DNA from: Streptomyces aureus
Lineage (GTDB): Bacteria; Actinomycetota; Actinomycetes; Streptomycetales; Streptomycetaceae
Length of the DNA: 64,000 nucleotides
Reading direction: 5' to 3'
Assembly: GCF_000725495.1 (NCBI RefSeq)
Contig: NZ_JNZD01000003.1
Location: forward strand, 1 to 64,000
Shown: positions 52,984 through 60,871 of the stretch, one piece after another
Layout: each line of letters opens with the position of its first letter
Position numbering within the stretch: position 1 is the stretch's first letter
The notes under the pieces: model-generated
Databases searched by the model: none
The model's input: the letters and a program-made list of their open reading frames with translations, nothing else
What the model was told of the DNA's origin: nothing
Position numbers and translations under genes: made by a program

Positions 52984-53726
52984 CCTTCGCCGTAGCCCGC
53001 AAGACCGCCTGGGACACCGAGACGACCGGGCCGAACCCCCTTGAAGACCGGATCGTGACTGCCGCGTTCATCGTCCGCGGCGGCGACCAGAAGGAGCACG
53101 ACTTCTCCTGGCTGATCAACCCGGGCATCCCGATCCCGGCCGAGGCCACCGCCGTTCACGGCATCACCGACGAAATGGTGCAGGTCTACGGGCTCAACCC
53201 CAAGACCGCGCTCGACGAGATCGCGAACTGCCTGGCCTACGCCATCGGGCAGAACCTGCCGGTCATCGCCTTCAACCACTCCTTCGACTGGTCGATCCTC
53301 CACTACGACCTGATCCGCAACGGCCTGCCCACCGTTCACGACCGAGTCGGCACGGGCCCGCTTCCCCTGCTGGACCCGCACGTCATCGACCGGCAGTACC
53401 TTCAGCGGCTGCGCGGCTCGGGCATGCGGAAGCTGAAGCCGACGGCCGAACGGTACGGCGTCGAGCTGGAGGACTGGCACACCGCCGAGGCCGACGCGCT
53501 GGCCGCACTGCTCATCACCGAGGCCCTGTTCGCGAAGTACGGGCAGCTCAACAGCATGGGCCCGCAGCAGTTGTACGCGGCGCAGAAGGCGTGGCGGGCG
53601 GAGCAGCAGGCCGGACTGCAGCAGTGGTTCCGGACGAAGGCCACCGCGGAGCAGGGCGGGGCGCCGGACAAGGTGATCGACGGTTCCTGGCCGTTGATCC
53701 CGGCTCCGCGAGCAGGTGAGGCGTGA
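52980..53726 (+). CDS. DnaQ-like 3'-5' exonuclease
   Basis: 248 residues with the DEDDh exonuclease motifs: WDTETTG (Exo I, D12 and E14), the ATAVHGIT segment, VIAFNHSFDWSIL (Exo II Asp) and HTAEADALA (Exo III His and Asp). This is a proofreading-type domain without a polymerase attached. ATG at 52980 overlaps the previous stop by 4 bases. Likely acts with the nearby nuclease in phage DNA replication or repair. Confidence 0.88.
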   Translation: MTFAVARKTAWDTETTGPNPLEDRIVTAAFIVRGGDQKEHDFSWLINPGIPIPAEATAVHGITDEMVQVYGLNPKTALDEIANCLAYAIGQNLPVIAFNHSFDWSILHYDLIRNGLPTVHDRVGTGPLPLLDPHVIDRQYLQRLRGSGMRKLKPTAERYGVELEDWHTAEADALAALLITEALFAKYGQLNSMGPQQLYAAQKAWRAEQQAGLQQWFRTKATAEQGGAPDKVIDGSWPLIPAPRAGEA

Positions 53727-54022
53727 TGGGCCGTCGACTCAACGAGCGCCTCGCCGCGAAGGACCGGGCGATCGAAGTACTGATCGCCGAACGCGACTCG
53801 GAGCAGAAGACCGCCACCGCCTGCACCCGGCAGATGCGCCGCGCCTACGAAGACCTGTCCCGCGCGAAGGACGTCGTCGCCGAGCACATCGACCGGGTCG
53901 GCCGCCCGGACACGGACCTCACCGACGTGCCCGGCTTCGCCCTCTCGCTGCAACAGGCCCTCGCCGCCGCCGGGGTCGACCTCCGTCTGGAACTGGGCCG
54001 CCTGCAAGGAGCACGCCTGTGA
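53726..54022 (+). CDS. Hypothetical phage protein, helical
   Basis: 98 residues, highly charged and helical (ERLAAKDRAIEVLIAERDSE), consistent with a coiled coil. Not recognised. ATG at 53726 shares TGATG with the previous stop and has GAGG upstream; a GTG three bases earlier is possible. Confidence 0.68.
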   Translation: MGRRLNERLAAKDRAIEVLIAERDSEQKTATACTRQMRRAYEDLSRAKDVVAEHIDRVGRPDTDLTDVPGFALSLQQALAAAGVDLRLELGRLQGARL

Positions 54023-54666
54023 ACCGCTTCCCATTCGTCACCCGCGACCACCACGAACAGGCCCTCGCCGCGCTCAAGGCCACTACCGCACATCTGCAGC
54101 GCCTGCTCGACACGGCCCAGGCCGACCGGAACGCAGCCCAAGCCCAGCGCGACACCGCCTGCTCCGCCCACGAGGACGTCGTCCGCCAGCTGGCCGCCGC
54201 GGTAAAGGCGAACACCAGCCTTGCCGGGCGGAACAAGGCCCTCGCGGGGAACGGCCAAGCTCGCACCGTTTCGGACGTCCCGGAGGAGCACGACGTACAC
54301 CGCAAGGCCCTCGCGGACGCCCTCGGCGAGCAGAAGTGGCACCTGAACTGGGGCCAGCTCATCGGCGAAGTGTCGCAGCTGCGTAAGGCGGCCGAGGAGT
54401 CGATGGCCGAGGCCCAGGCGGAGCGCGCCCGCGCCGATCTCCTCGACGCCGACGCCACTGTGGCCACTGCCGAGGAGATCGCCGCCTGGGAGGCGCGCGT
54501 CAAGGCCCACCGGGCGTGGACCCCGCCGAGGGACCAGGACAAGCGGCCCGTCGACGGCGCGTCCGGCCGGCCGACCCACCCGGCAACGGACCTGCGTCGC
54601 GCGCTGGACCGGTGCATGGCGCTCCAGGCCCGCATCGATCAGCGCGGGAAGCGGGTGACACCGTGA
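54019..54666 (+). CDS. Coiled-coil phage protein
   Basis: 215 residues, mostly coiled coil (ALAALKATTAHLQRLLDTAQ to about residue 140) with a basic C-terminal end. No family recognised. GTG at 54019 overlaps the previous stop by 4 bases. Long coiled coils suggest a scaffolding or partner-binding role, but nothing specific can be said. Confidence 0.7.
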   Translation: MNRFPFVTRDHHEQALAALKATTAHLQRLLDTAQADRNAAQAQRDTACSAHEDVVRQLAAAVKANTSLAGRNKALAGNGQARTVSDVPEEHDVHRKALADALGEQKWHLNWGQLIGEVSQLRKAAEESMAEAQAERARADLLDADATVATAEEIAAWEARVKAHRAWTPPRDQDKRPVDGASGRPTHPATDLRRALDRCMALQARIDQRGKRVTP

Positions 54667-54944
54667 TCGTCAACCCGATCTCCGTGGGTGCCGCCGTCCT
54701 GATGGTGTCTCTGAGCCTGGCGTTCCTCATCGTGCGTCGGCTCGTGCGGCCCACAGCGTCCGAGCCCGCTCGTGGCCGGGCTCACGGGCGGCACCGCGGG
54801 CCCCGCAAGCCCCTCATCGTGGGTGCGCTCGCCGCCCAGCGGTTCGTGTGGTGCGACCCGTGCCAGGCCGACATCGCGGCCACCGAGCACGGCGCGATCG
54901 TCCGCTGCGCCAACGGCCACATCATCCCGGGGGGCGCCGGATGA
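54663..54944 (+). CDS. Small membrane protein with a zinc-ribbon-like motif
   Basis: 93 residues: one N-terminal membrane helix (VGAAVLMVSLSLAFLIVRR), a basic linker, then FVWCDPCQADIAATEHGAIV followed by RCANGHII, a C-x2-C...C-x3-H pattern that could hold zinc. Not recognised. GTG at 54663 overlaps the previous stop by 4 bases. Confidence 0.68.
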   Translation: MIVNPISVGAAVLMVSLSLAFLIVRRLVRPTASEPARGRAHGRHRGPRKPLIVGALAAQRFVWCDPCQADIAATEHGAIVRCANGHIIPGGAG

Positions 54945-55189
54945 GCGGCCACGACATCGCCAATGCTGCCCTCGCCATCGCCGTGCTCCTCTGCGCCGCC
55001 GCGGCCATCTACCGGGCCTGCGTCCGGCCGCCGACCCGGACCCGCGTCACGGTCATGCCCGCCGCCCTCACCCCGGCCGCCGGCCAGCAGCTCGCCCCCG
55101 AGGACGAGGACTACCTCTCCAGCCTCTCCGCCCGCATGGACGCCTGCGGCCCGGCTGCCACCGACCACTACTCCGAGGGGAACCAGTGA
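54941..55189 (+). CDS. Small membrane protein
   Basis: 82 residues with one N-terminal membrane segment (NAALAIAVLLCAAAAIYRAC) and an acidic tail. Not recognised. ATG at 54941 and the stop at 55189 both overlap neighbours by 4 bases. Confidence 0.66.
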   Translation: MSGHDIANAALAIAVLLCAAAAIYRACVRPPTRTRVTVMPAALTPAAGQQLAPEDEDYLSSLSARMDACGPAATDHYSEGNQ

Positions 55190-55821
55190 CTACCGCACCT
55201 ACTCTCTTCGACGCTGCCACCCCTTCCACCGCCCCAGCCGCCCCTGCGGCGACCGGACCCCGGCCCCTCGTCATCGGCATCGACGCCAGCCTCAACAGCC
55301 TCGGCATCGCAGGCGCCGACTGGGCCGACGCCATCCGCCACCCCGGGCTCACCGGACACGCCCGCATCGACTACCTCCGCCGCGAAGTCGCCGACCGCGC
55401 CAAGGCCGCCGACCTCGTCGTCATCGAGGACATCGCCCGCGGCGCCAAGGGCTCCGCCGTCCACCAGCTCGCCGGACTCTGGTGGGTCCTCACCACCGAA
55501 CTCCACCGCCGCGGCATCCCCTTCGCCGTCGTCAACCCCCAGGCCCGCTACACCTACGCCACCGGCAAGGCCAACCCGGGACGCGAGTACCCGCGCGACA
55601 AGCGGGCCCGCATCTGCAAGGGCATGGTCTGCTCGTTCGTCGTCGAGCAGCTCGGCATCTGGTGCGAAGGCTCGGGCAAGTACGACGCCGCGGACGCCGC
55701 CGTGTTCGCCGCGATGGGCCTGGACTGGCTGGGCTACCCGCTCGTCGTCCTCCCGCCGCAGCAGCGCCGCGCGCTGGACGGTGTGCAGTGGCCGACGGCC
55801 ACCGTGGCGGTGGCCCGATGA
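55186..55821 (+). CDS. RuvC-like Holliday junction resolvase
   Basis: 211 residues of the RNase H/RuvC fold. Catalytic acidic residues are visible: D33 in VIGIDASLNSLGIA, E81/D82 in VVIEDIARG, and D167 and D170 in YDAADAAVFAAMGLDWLG. It should cut branched DNA during phage replication or packaging. GTG at 55186 overlaps the previous gene; its stop overlaps the methyltransferase ATG. Confidence 0.83.
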   Translation: MTTAPTLFDAATPSTAPAAPAATGPRPLVIGIDASLNSLGIAGADWADAIRHPGLTGHARIDYLRREVADRAKAADLVVIEDIARGAKGSAVHQLAGLWWVLTTELHRRGIPFAVVNPQARYTYATGKANPGREYPRDKRARICKGMVCSFVVEQLGIWCEGSGKYDAADAAVFAAMGLDWLGYPLVVLPPQQRRALDGVQWPTATVAVAR

Positions 55822-57536
55822 CCGTGAAGAAGAAGGTCCGCACCGCCACACACCGGCCGGCCGTCAAGCGCCGCCGCTTCCGCCACGACGACCCCACCGC
55901 CGTCGACCTGTTCTCCGGCTTCGGCGGCCTCACCGAGGGCGTCAGGCGCGCCGGATTCACGACGATCATGGCCGCCAACCACAACGCCTACAAGGTAGAA
56001 GTCCACGAGGCGAACCACTCCTACGCCGAACACTGGATCGCCGACCTCGTCGACCCCGAGGCCGCCGACTACCACGACGTGCGGGACCTCCCCAAGGCCG
56101 ACCTCCTCGTGGCCGGCATCAGCTGCGTCAACCACAGCCAGGCGAACACGGTCAAGGCATACGAACAGGGTGCGACCCTGTTCGACTTCGACGACCCCGA
56201 CTACGAAGCCCGCGTCACCCGCTCCGAACGCGACCGGGCCACCGCGAACTGCGTCCTGCACTACGCCCAGACCCACCACCCGCGCCTCATCCTCGTCGAG
56301 TGCACGACCGAGCTCAGCTCCTGGGGCAAGGCCGTGCCGGGCAAGAAGTACGGCGACGGCACCACGTACCGCTGGTGGCTCAAGCAGTTCGAGCTGCTCA
56401 ACTACCGGCACAAGGTGCTCTACCTCAACAGCCAGTTCTTCGGCGTGCCGCAGTCCCGCGACCGCCTCTACATCGCCTTCTGGGACAAGTCCGTCCCGGC
56501 CCCGGACCTCGACCACCGGCCCGTCTCCCGCTGCCACCGCTGCGACAAGGACGTCGAGGCCGTCTGGACCTGGCGCACCGGAGTCCCGCCCACCGGCTCG
56601 GTCCGCTACGGCAAGCAGTACGACTACCGCTGCCCCTCCTGCCGCCGCGAAGTCGTCCCGCCGATGACGCCGTCGCTCGCCGCGCTCGACCTCAGCACCC
56701 TCGGCCAGCGCATCGGCGACCGCGCCCGCCCCCTCGCGCCCGCCACCATGGCCCGCGCCGAACGCTGCCGCCAGCGGTTCGCGAACTTCCCCGCAGTCCT
56801 CATGCCGGCCAAAGCGGCACACGGCTCCGAGCGCTACCTGCTCCAGCCCCTGGCCACACAGACCAGCCAGCAGGAGACCGCCCTCCTCTCGACCGGCACC
56901 GTCCTCGCCGCCCACCGGCACAACGGCGACGGGCAGCACATCACCCGCCCCATGGACACCGTCACCTCGACCCACGAGAAGGCCGTCCTCCTCGCCGTCG
57001 CCAACTACCAGGGCGCCCCGCGCGGCACCGACCACCCGCTGCCGACCCAGGTCGGCTCGGAGACCCTCGCCCTGGTGTCCTCCGGAGTAGTCCCGTTCCG
57101 AAAGAACACCCTGCCCGTCGCGCACAGCGAGGCGATGCCGACCGTCACCTCGGACCAGATCCCCGGACTGCTCACCGCCGCCGGCTGGTTCAAGCAGAAC
57201 GGCAGCACCGGCAACGAGACCGCCCCGCACCCGCTCACCGACCCCCTCGGCACCCTCACCGTCCGCGACACCACCGCCCTCCTCATGGCCGACTGGCGGG
57301 CCGCGCTCGCCGAGATGCCCCTGGAGGACTGCCACTTCCGGATGATGGCCGCGCACGAGGTCGGCCGCGGCTGCGGCTTCGACGTCACCTTCCCCGACCG
57401 CGCGGGCACGTTCATCGTCTGGGGCAGTAACCGCGACCAGGTCGACGGCTACGGCAACGCCGTCTCCCCGGCGGTCGGAGCATGGATCGGGGCCCGCCTC
57501 CGCGCCGTACTCCACCAGGCGGAGGTGGCAGCCTGA
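55818..57536 (+). CDS. DNA cytosine-5 methyltransferase, atypical motif IV
   Basis: 572 residues. SAM-binding motif I is DLFSGFGG (30-37), motif VIII QSRDRLY begins at 212, and motif X is YGNAVSPAVGAW near the end. Motif IV, normally PC with the catalytic Cys, reads GISCVNHSQ with Cys103 kept but Pro replaced; motif VI keeps a Glu (LVECTTEL). Zinc-like pairs CHRC and CPSC lie near 235-280. Between 340 and 505 several repeats with the pattern P-x2-T-x-T are seen, probably the target-recognition region. No partner restriction enzyme is obvious. ATG at 55818. Confidence 0.82.
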   Translation: MTVKKKVRTATHRPAVKRRRFRHDDPTAVDLFSGFGGLTEGVRRAGFTTIMAANHNAYKVEVHEANHSYAEHWIADLVDPEAADYHDVRDLPKADLLVAGISCVNHSQANTVKAYEQGATLFDFDDPDYEARVTRSERDRATANCVLHYAQTHHPRLILVECTTELSSWGKAVPGKKYGDGTTYRWWLKQFELLNYRHKVLYLNSQFFGVPQSRDRLYIAFWDKSVPAPDLDHRPVSRCHRCDKDVEAVWTWRTGVPPTGSVRYGKQYDYRCPSCRREVVPPMTPSLAALDLSTLGQRIGDRARPLAPATMARAERCRQRFANFPAVLMPAKAAHGSERYLLQPLATQTSQQETALLSTGTVLAAHRHNGDGQHITRPMDTVTSTHEKAVLLAVANYQGAPRGTDHPLPTQVGSETLALVSSGVVPFRKNTLPVAHSEAMPTVTSDQIPGLLTAAGWFKQNGSTGNETAPHPLTDPLGTLTVRDTTALLMADWRAALAEMPLEDCHFRMMAAHEVGRGCGFDVTFPDRAGTFIVWGSNRDQVDGYGNAVSPAVGAWIGARLRAVLHQAEVAA

Positions 57537-58111
57537 TGCCCGCCAACGCCACCCGCGAGCAGATCCTCGCCGCACTCCAGTTGGGCCACAGCGCCGCCCG
57601 CATCGCCCGCGACCTGGCCTGCGACAGGGGCCGCGTCCGCCGCATCCGCGACGAGGCCGGCCTGCCCGTGTACGTCCGAGGATCCGAACAGCCCAGCCTC
57701 ACCGACCGCTGGCGCCAGCACGCCGTCTCCACCACCAACGGCCACATGGAATGGACCGGCGAACGCAGCACCAACAGCAACCGGCCCCTCATCTCCTTCC
57801 AGTACAGCCACCGCAGCGCCGCCGCCGTGGCCTTCTTCCTCCGCACCGGCCGGGACCCGATCGGTAACGCCGTCGCCGACTGCGGCATGCGGCACTGCGT
57901 CGCCCCCGAGCACGTCCTCGACGCCGACGAACGGCGCCGCACGCGCGAGCAACTCCGCTACCTGCAAGGGCGGCAACCGCTCCGGGAAACGTGCCAGGCC
58001 GGGCACCGTCAGGCCGAGCACGCCCGGATCGACGCCGCCGGGACCGCGTACTGCCACACCTGCAAGTCGACGCGCCAGTCGCAGGCCCGGGCAGACAGGG
58101 GCGCGGCATGA
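57536..58111 (+). CDS. HTH plus HNH-like zinc protein
   Basis: 191 residues. Residues 5-45 form a helix-turn-helix (LGHSAARIARDLACDRGRVR). Residues 70-130 have ADCGMRHCVAPEHVLDADER, the C...HC...H pattern of phage HNH endonucleases. A third part has CQAGH and YCHTCK, likely another zinc site. So it may be a sequence-specific nicking or homing endonuclease, or a regulator. Starts with ATGA coupling to the methyltransferase gene, raising the possibility of a restriction role (inference). Confidence 0.68.
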   Translation: MPANATREQILAALQLGHSAARIARDLACDRGRVRRIRDEAGLPVYVRGSEQPSLTDRWRQHAVSTTNGHMEWTGERSTNSNRPLISFQYSHRSAAAVAFFLRTGRDPIGNAVADCGMRHCVAPEHVLDADERRRTREQLRYLQGRQPLRETCQAGHRQAEHARIDAAGTAYCHTCKSTRQSQARADRGAA

Positions 58112-58437
58112 GCCACCACACCGGCTCCGTCCCGGGCCCCGGCCGTGACCCCGAGTGGCAAGACCGTGCCGCCTGCCAGGCACCCGGAATCGACAAGGAG
58201 ATGTTCTTCCCCGAGCGCTCCCAGCTCACGGCGATCAGGGACTCCAAGACGATCTGCTGGACCTGCCCCGTGATCCAGAACTGCCTGGAACACGCCTTCC
58301 GCAACCACGAAGACCGCGGCACCTGGGGCGGACTCACCGAATGGGAACGCCGCGCCCGGCACGGCCGCAAGCCCAAGAACGCCGGCCGGAGCGGCGGGGT
58401 CAACGCTCCCGGCCGACGCAGCAGGAACGCCGCATGA
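58108..58437 (+). CDS. WhiB family transcriptional regulator (phage-borne)
   Basis: 109 residues. Four cysteines at C23, C50, C53 and C59 (C-x26-C-x2-C-x5-C) to bind a [4Fe-4S] cluster, then the turn GTWGGLTEWERR and a basic tail for DNA contact. Wbl proteins bind the principal sigma factor; phage versions (such as WhiBTM4) block the host WhiB2 division regulator and give superinfection exclusion. ATG at 58108 overlaps the previous stop. Confidence 0.92.
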   Translation: MSHHTGSVPGPGRDPEWQDRAACQAPGIDKEMFFPERSQLTAIRDSKTICWTCPVIQNCLEHAFRNHEDRGTWGGLTEWERRARHGRKPKNAGRSGGVNAPGRRSRNAA

Positions 58438-58604
58438 CCGCCGCCGAGCCGCAGCCCTGCGACACCCCCGACGGCGAGCACGACGGCCGCGTCCGCCTCT
58501 ACCCGTGCGGCTGGCGCTGCTCCACCCACAGCCCGTGGGCCCTGGCCGGCATGCCGGAGCCGGGCACCGCAGCTGCGAAACCGGCCGACCCGTCGGCCAC
58601 CTGA
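58434..58604 (+). CDS. Small phage protein (56 aa)
   Basis: 56 residues with three cysteines (QPCDTPDG, YPCGWRCSTH) that could coordinate metal. ATG at 58434 overlaps the WhiB-like stop (ATGA). Not recognised; the real start could lie elsewhere, but the coupling favours this one. Confidence 0.66.
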   Translation: MTAAEPQPCDTPDGEHDGRVRLYPCGWRCSTHSPWALAGMPEPGTAAAKPADPSAT

Positions 58605-58619
58605 CCGCCCGACAACAGC

Positions 58620-58646
58620 GCCCCGCCGGGCGGAATCCGGCGGGGC
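58620..58646 (+). terminator. Hairpin in the early operon
   Basis: GCCCCGCCGG (58620-58629), 7-base loop, CCGGCGGGGC (58637-58646): perfect 10-bp stem just before AAGGAG and the next gene. Could be a partial terminator, an RNA-processing site or a protective 5' structure. Confidence 0.5.
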
Positions 58647-58664
58647 ACCCCTAAGGAGACCACG

Positions 58665-59078
58665 ATGACCGACAAGGTCACCATCACCGCGATCGACGGC
58701 ACCGACGCCCTCGCGATGGTCATCATCCGCCCCGGCAAGACCGAAGGCGGCGTCGAGATCGAGTCGGCAGCCGCAGGCATGGACAAGCCGGCCGCAGCTC
58801 ATGTCCTGCGGCACGTCGCCAACCTGTGGGACGGCGGCAAGGCCGATCCGAGCGCCACCCTCACCGCCGTCAACACGCTCGCCGAACGCTGGGAGCGCAT
58901 GGGCAAGAGCGCCCCGGAACTCGGTGACGAGCTGCTCATCGACGAGCCCACCGCCGCCGAACGCCACCAGCACGAGCGGGCCGCGACCTACCGAAGGGCC
59001 GCCGCCGATCTCCGCGAAGTCCTCGTCACCGGGCGGATCCCACACGACCTGATGACCGACGCCGAGCTCGACGGCTGA
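58665..59078 (+). CDS. Hypothetical phage protein
   Basis: 137 residues, not recognised. A beta-rich N-terminal part (KVTITAIDGTDALAMVIIRP), then AGMDKPAAAHVLRHVANLWD and a helical end. ATG at 58665 has its own AAGGAGA site after a hairpin, so it begins a new translational unit in the block. Confidence 0.72.
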   Translation: MTDKVTITAIDGTDALAMVIIRPGKTEGGVEIESAAAGMDKPAAAHVLRHVANLWDGGKADPSATLTAVNTLAERWERMGKSAPELGDELLIDEPTAAERHQHERAATYRRAAADLREVLVTGRIPHDLMTDAELDG

Positions 59079-59201
59079 GACCACCCTCCCGGCGGCCGGA
59101 CCCCCAGCGCACATCCCCCCCAACGCGCCGCGGCCGCCACCCGGGCCCGCCCCCACCCCCACACGCGGGGCGGGCCCACCCCAAACGACACGGAGCAGCC
59201 C

Positions 59202-59375
59202 ATGGACACCAACGCCCGACACCCACCAAACCAGGTCACCGCCACCCCCGACTGGCCACCCGTCCGGATCCCCGGGCGCCCCGGCTGGTGGCGGCACTGC
59301 ATCAACGGCCAGCAAACAGACCTCCCGAGCCGAAACCCGCAGCACAGCAACCCGAAAGGCACCACCAGCACATGA
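59202..59375 (+). CDS. Small phage protein (57 aa)
   Basis: Found by reading the gap between larger genes. ATG at 59202 has GGAG 7 bases ahead; the product is Pro/His-rich with WPPVRIPGRPGWWRHCINGQ in the middle. Its stop overlaps the next start (ATGA), which argues that it is real. The region 59079-59201 before it shows no other gene. Confidence 0.6.
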   Translation: MDTNARHPPNQVTATPDWPPVRIPGRPGWWRHCINGQQTDLPSRNPQHSNPKGTTST

Positions 59376-59749
59376 GCGTCGACCACAACACCGGCGAGAT
59401 CACCGACGAGCAGCCGCAGGCACCCGTCGCCGCATTCCTCGGCAGCCACCTCAACGGCCGCACCGACGAAGAGCTGAGCCGCGAGTTCCACCAGCTCCTC
59501 GACGCCGTCCGCGCCCACGGCAAGAAGGGCCAGATGGTCATCACGATCGTCGTCGACCCGCCCGCCAACGGGGTGGAAAGCGCACCCATGCCGATCGGCG
59601 TCGAGTCCACGGTCAAGGCCCCCAAGCCGACCCCCGTCAAGTCCCTCTACTTCCTGGACGACGAGGGCAACCCCGTCCGCGAGGACCCCCGCCAGATGCA
59701 GATCGACTTCCGCACCGCCCCGACCACCGACACCTTCAAGGACGCCTGA
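59372..59749 (+). CDS. Hypothetical phage protein
   Basis: 125 residues, acidic, not recognised. MSVDHNTGEITDEQPQAPVA at the start, then a helical LSREFHQLLDAVRAHGKKG and a beta strand QMVITIVVDPP. ATG at 59372 is coupled to the 57-aa gene and lies just before the DUF2303 gene, whose partner it may be. Confidence 0.72.
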   Translation: MSVDHNTGEITDEQPQAPVAAFLGSHLNGRTDEELSREFHQLLDAVRAHGKKGQMVITIVVDPPANGVESAPMPIGVESTVKAPKPTPVKSLYFLDDEGNPVREDPRQMQIDFRTAPTTDTFKDA

Positions 59750-59751
59750 CC

Positions 59752-60555
59752 ATGACCGACAACCTCCAGCCCGTCATCGACACCGCCCTCCGCTCCGCCG
59801 CACCCCACGACCTGGAGATCGGCAAGTACTACACCTTCGTCACCCCGGCCGGACTCCAGAAGGTCGACCTCACCGGCCCCGAGCACACCGGCATCCCCCC
59901 GCGGAAGGCCGGCACCACCACCGTCCGCGACGCCGCCTCCTGGATCGCCTACTACGACAAGCACCACGACGACTCATCCGAGGTCTACTCCGACAGCGAG
60001 CGCCTCACCGTCACCGCCGTCCTCGACGCCCACTCCGCCGACGAAGCAGCCTGGCAGCAGCACCGCCTCGTCCTCGCCCTGCGCACCACCGACGCGTGGA
60101 AGCAGTGGACCAAGAACGACGGCGAACTCCTCAAGCAGGAAGACTTCGCCGAGTTCATCGAGGACCACCTGCCCGAGCTCCTGGAGCCGTCCTCCGCCGA
60201 CATGCTGGAGATCGCCCAGTCCATCCAGGCCGCGACCAAGGTCGACTTCCAGTCCGGCATCCGACTCTCCACCGGACAGAGGCAGTTCCAGTACGTCGAG
60301 ACCCAGTCCACGAAGGCCGGGCAGAAGGGACAGCTCACCGTCCCCGAGGTCTTCACCATCGGCCTGGTGCCCTTCGAGGGCAGCGAGGGCTACCGGCTCA
60401 CCGCCCGCCTCCGCTACCGCATCACCGACCGGGGCCTGCTCATGGGCTACAAGCTCGAGCGCCCGGCGGACACGCTCCGCACCGCGTTCGGCGACGTCGT
60501 CACCGCGGTCGGTGAGCAGATCACCGAGCCGGTCATGAACGGAACCCCGGCCTGA
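59752..60555 (+). CDS. DUF2303 family protein
   Basis: 267 residues, matching the DUF2303 phage family in length and pattern: ASWIAYYDKHHDDSSEVYSD, QHRLVLALRTTDAWKQWTKN and FAEFIEDHLPELLEPSSADM. DUF2303 genes sit with recombination and replication genes in many phages; biochemical role unknown. Starts 2 bases after the previous stop. Confidence 0.85.
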   Translation: MTDNLQPVIDTALRSAAPHDLEIGKYYTFVTPAGLQKVDLTGPEHTGIPPRKAGTTTVRDAASWIAYYDKHHDDSSEVYSDSERLTVTAVLDAHSADEAAWQQHRLVLALRTTDAWKQWTKNDGELLKQEDFAEFIEDHLPELLEPSSADMLEIAQSIQAATKVDFQSGIRLSTGQRQFQYVETQSTKAGQKGQLTVPEVFTIGLVPFEGSEGYRLTARLRYRITDRGLLMGYKLERPADTLRTAFGDVVTAVGEQITEPVMNGTPA

Positions 60556-60860
60556 TGAGCGGGGCCGGCCGCGGGCGGGGCGGCGCCGACTCCCGCTGCT
60601 CCGCCTGCGGCCAGCCCCTCCTCGTCCAGTGGGTCGGGGACACCGCGGCCCTCAAGGCCCGGGTCCCCCTCCCACCGGACACCGCCCGCCTCCCCTACCC
60701 GCAGGCCCTCGCCGACAGCACCCCCGACAACTTGGTCTGGTGCCTGCCCCGCCTCCCCCACAGAGCACTGTGCCTGCGCTGGACCAGCCCCCGGCACCCG
60801 CCGGACTGCCCCCACCAGCACCTCACCAGCCACCAGTGCCCGCCGACCACGCTCTTCTGA
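60555..60860 (+). CDS. Hypothetical phage protein with a CxxC motif
   Basis: 101 residues; CSACGQ near residue 15, WCLPRLPHRALCLRW and CPHQH late. His/Cys content suggests a zinc-binding fold. Not recognised. ATG overlaps the DUF2303 stop by 1 base (TGATG). Precedes the helicase gene by 11 bases. Confidence 0.66.
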   Translation: MSGAGRGRGGADSRCSACGQPLLVQWVGDTAALKARVPLPPDTARLPYPQALADSTPDNLVWCLPRLPHRALCLRWTSPRHPPDCPHQHLTSHQCPPTTLF

Positions 60861-60871
60861 GGAGACCGCAC

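Noticed and set aside
55734..57575. 613-codon antisense frame over the methyltransferase
   Set aside because: Shadow; the plus-strand gene has clear motifs and coupled start and stop.
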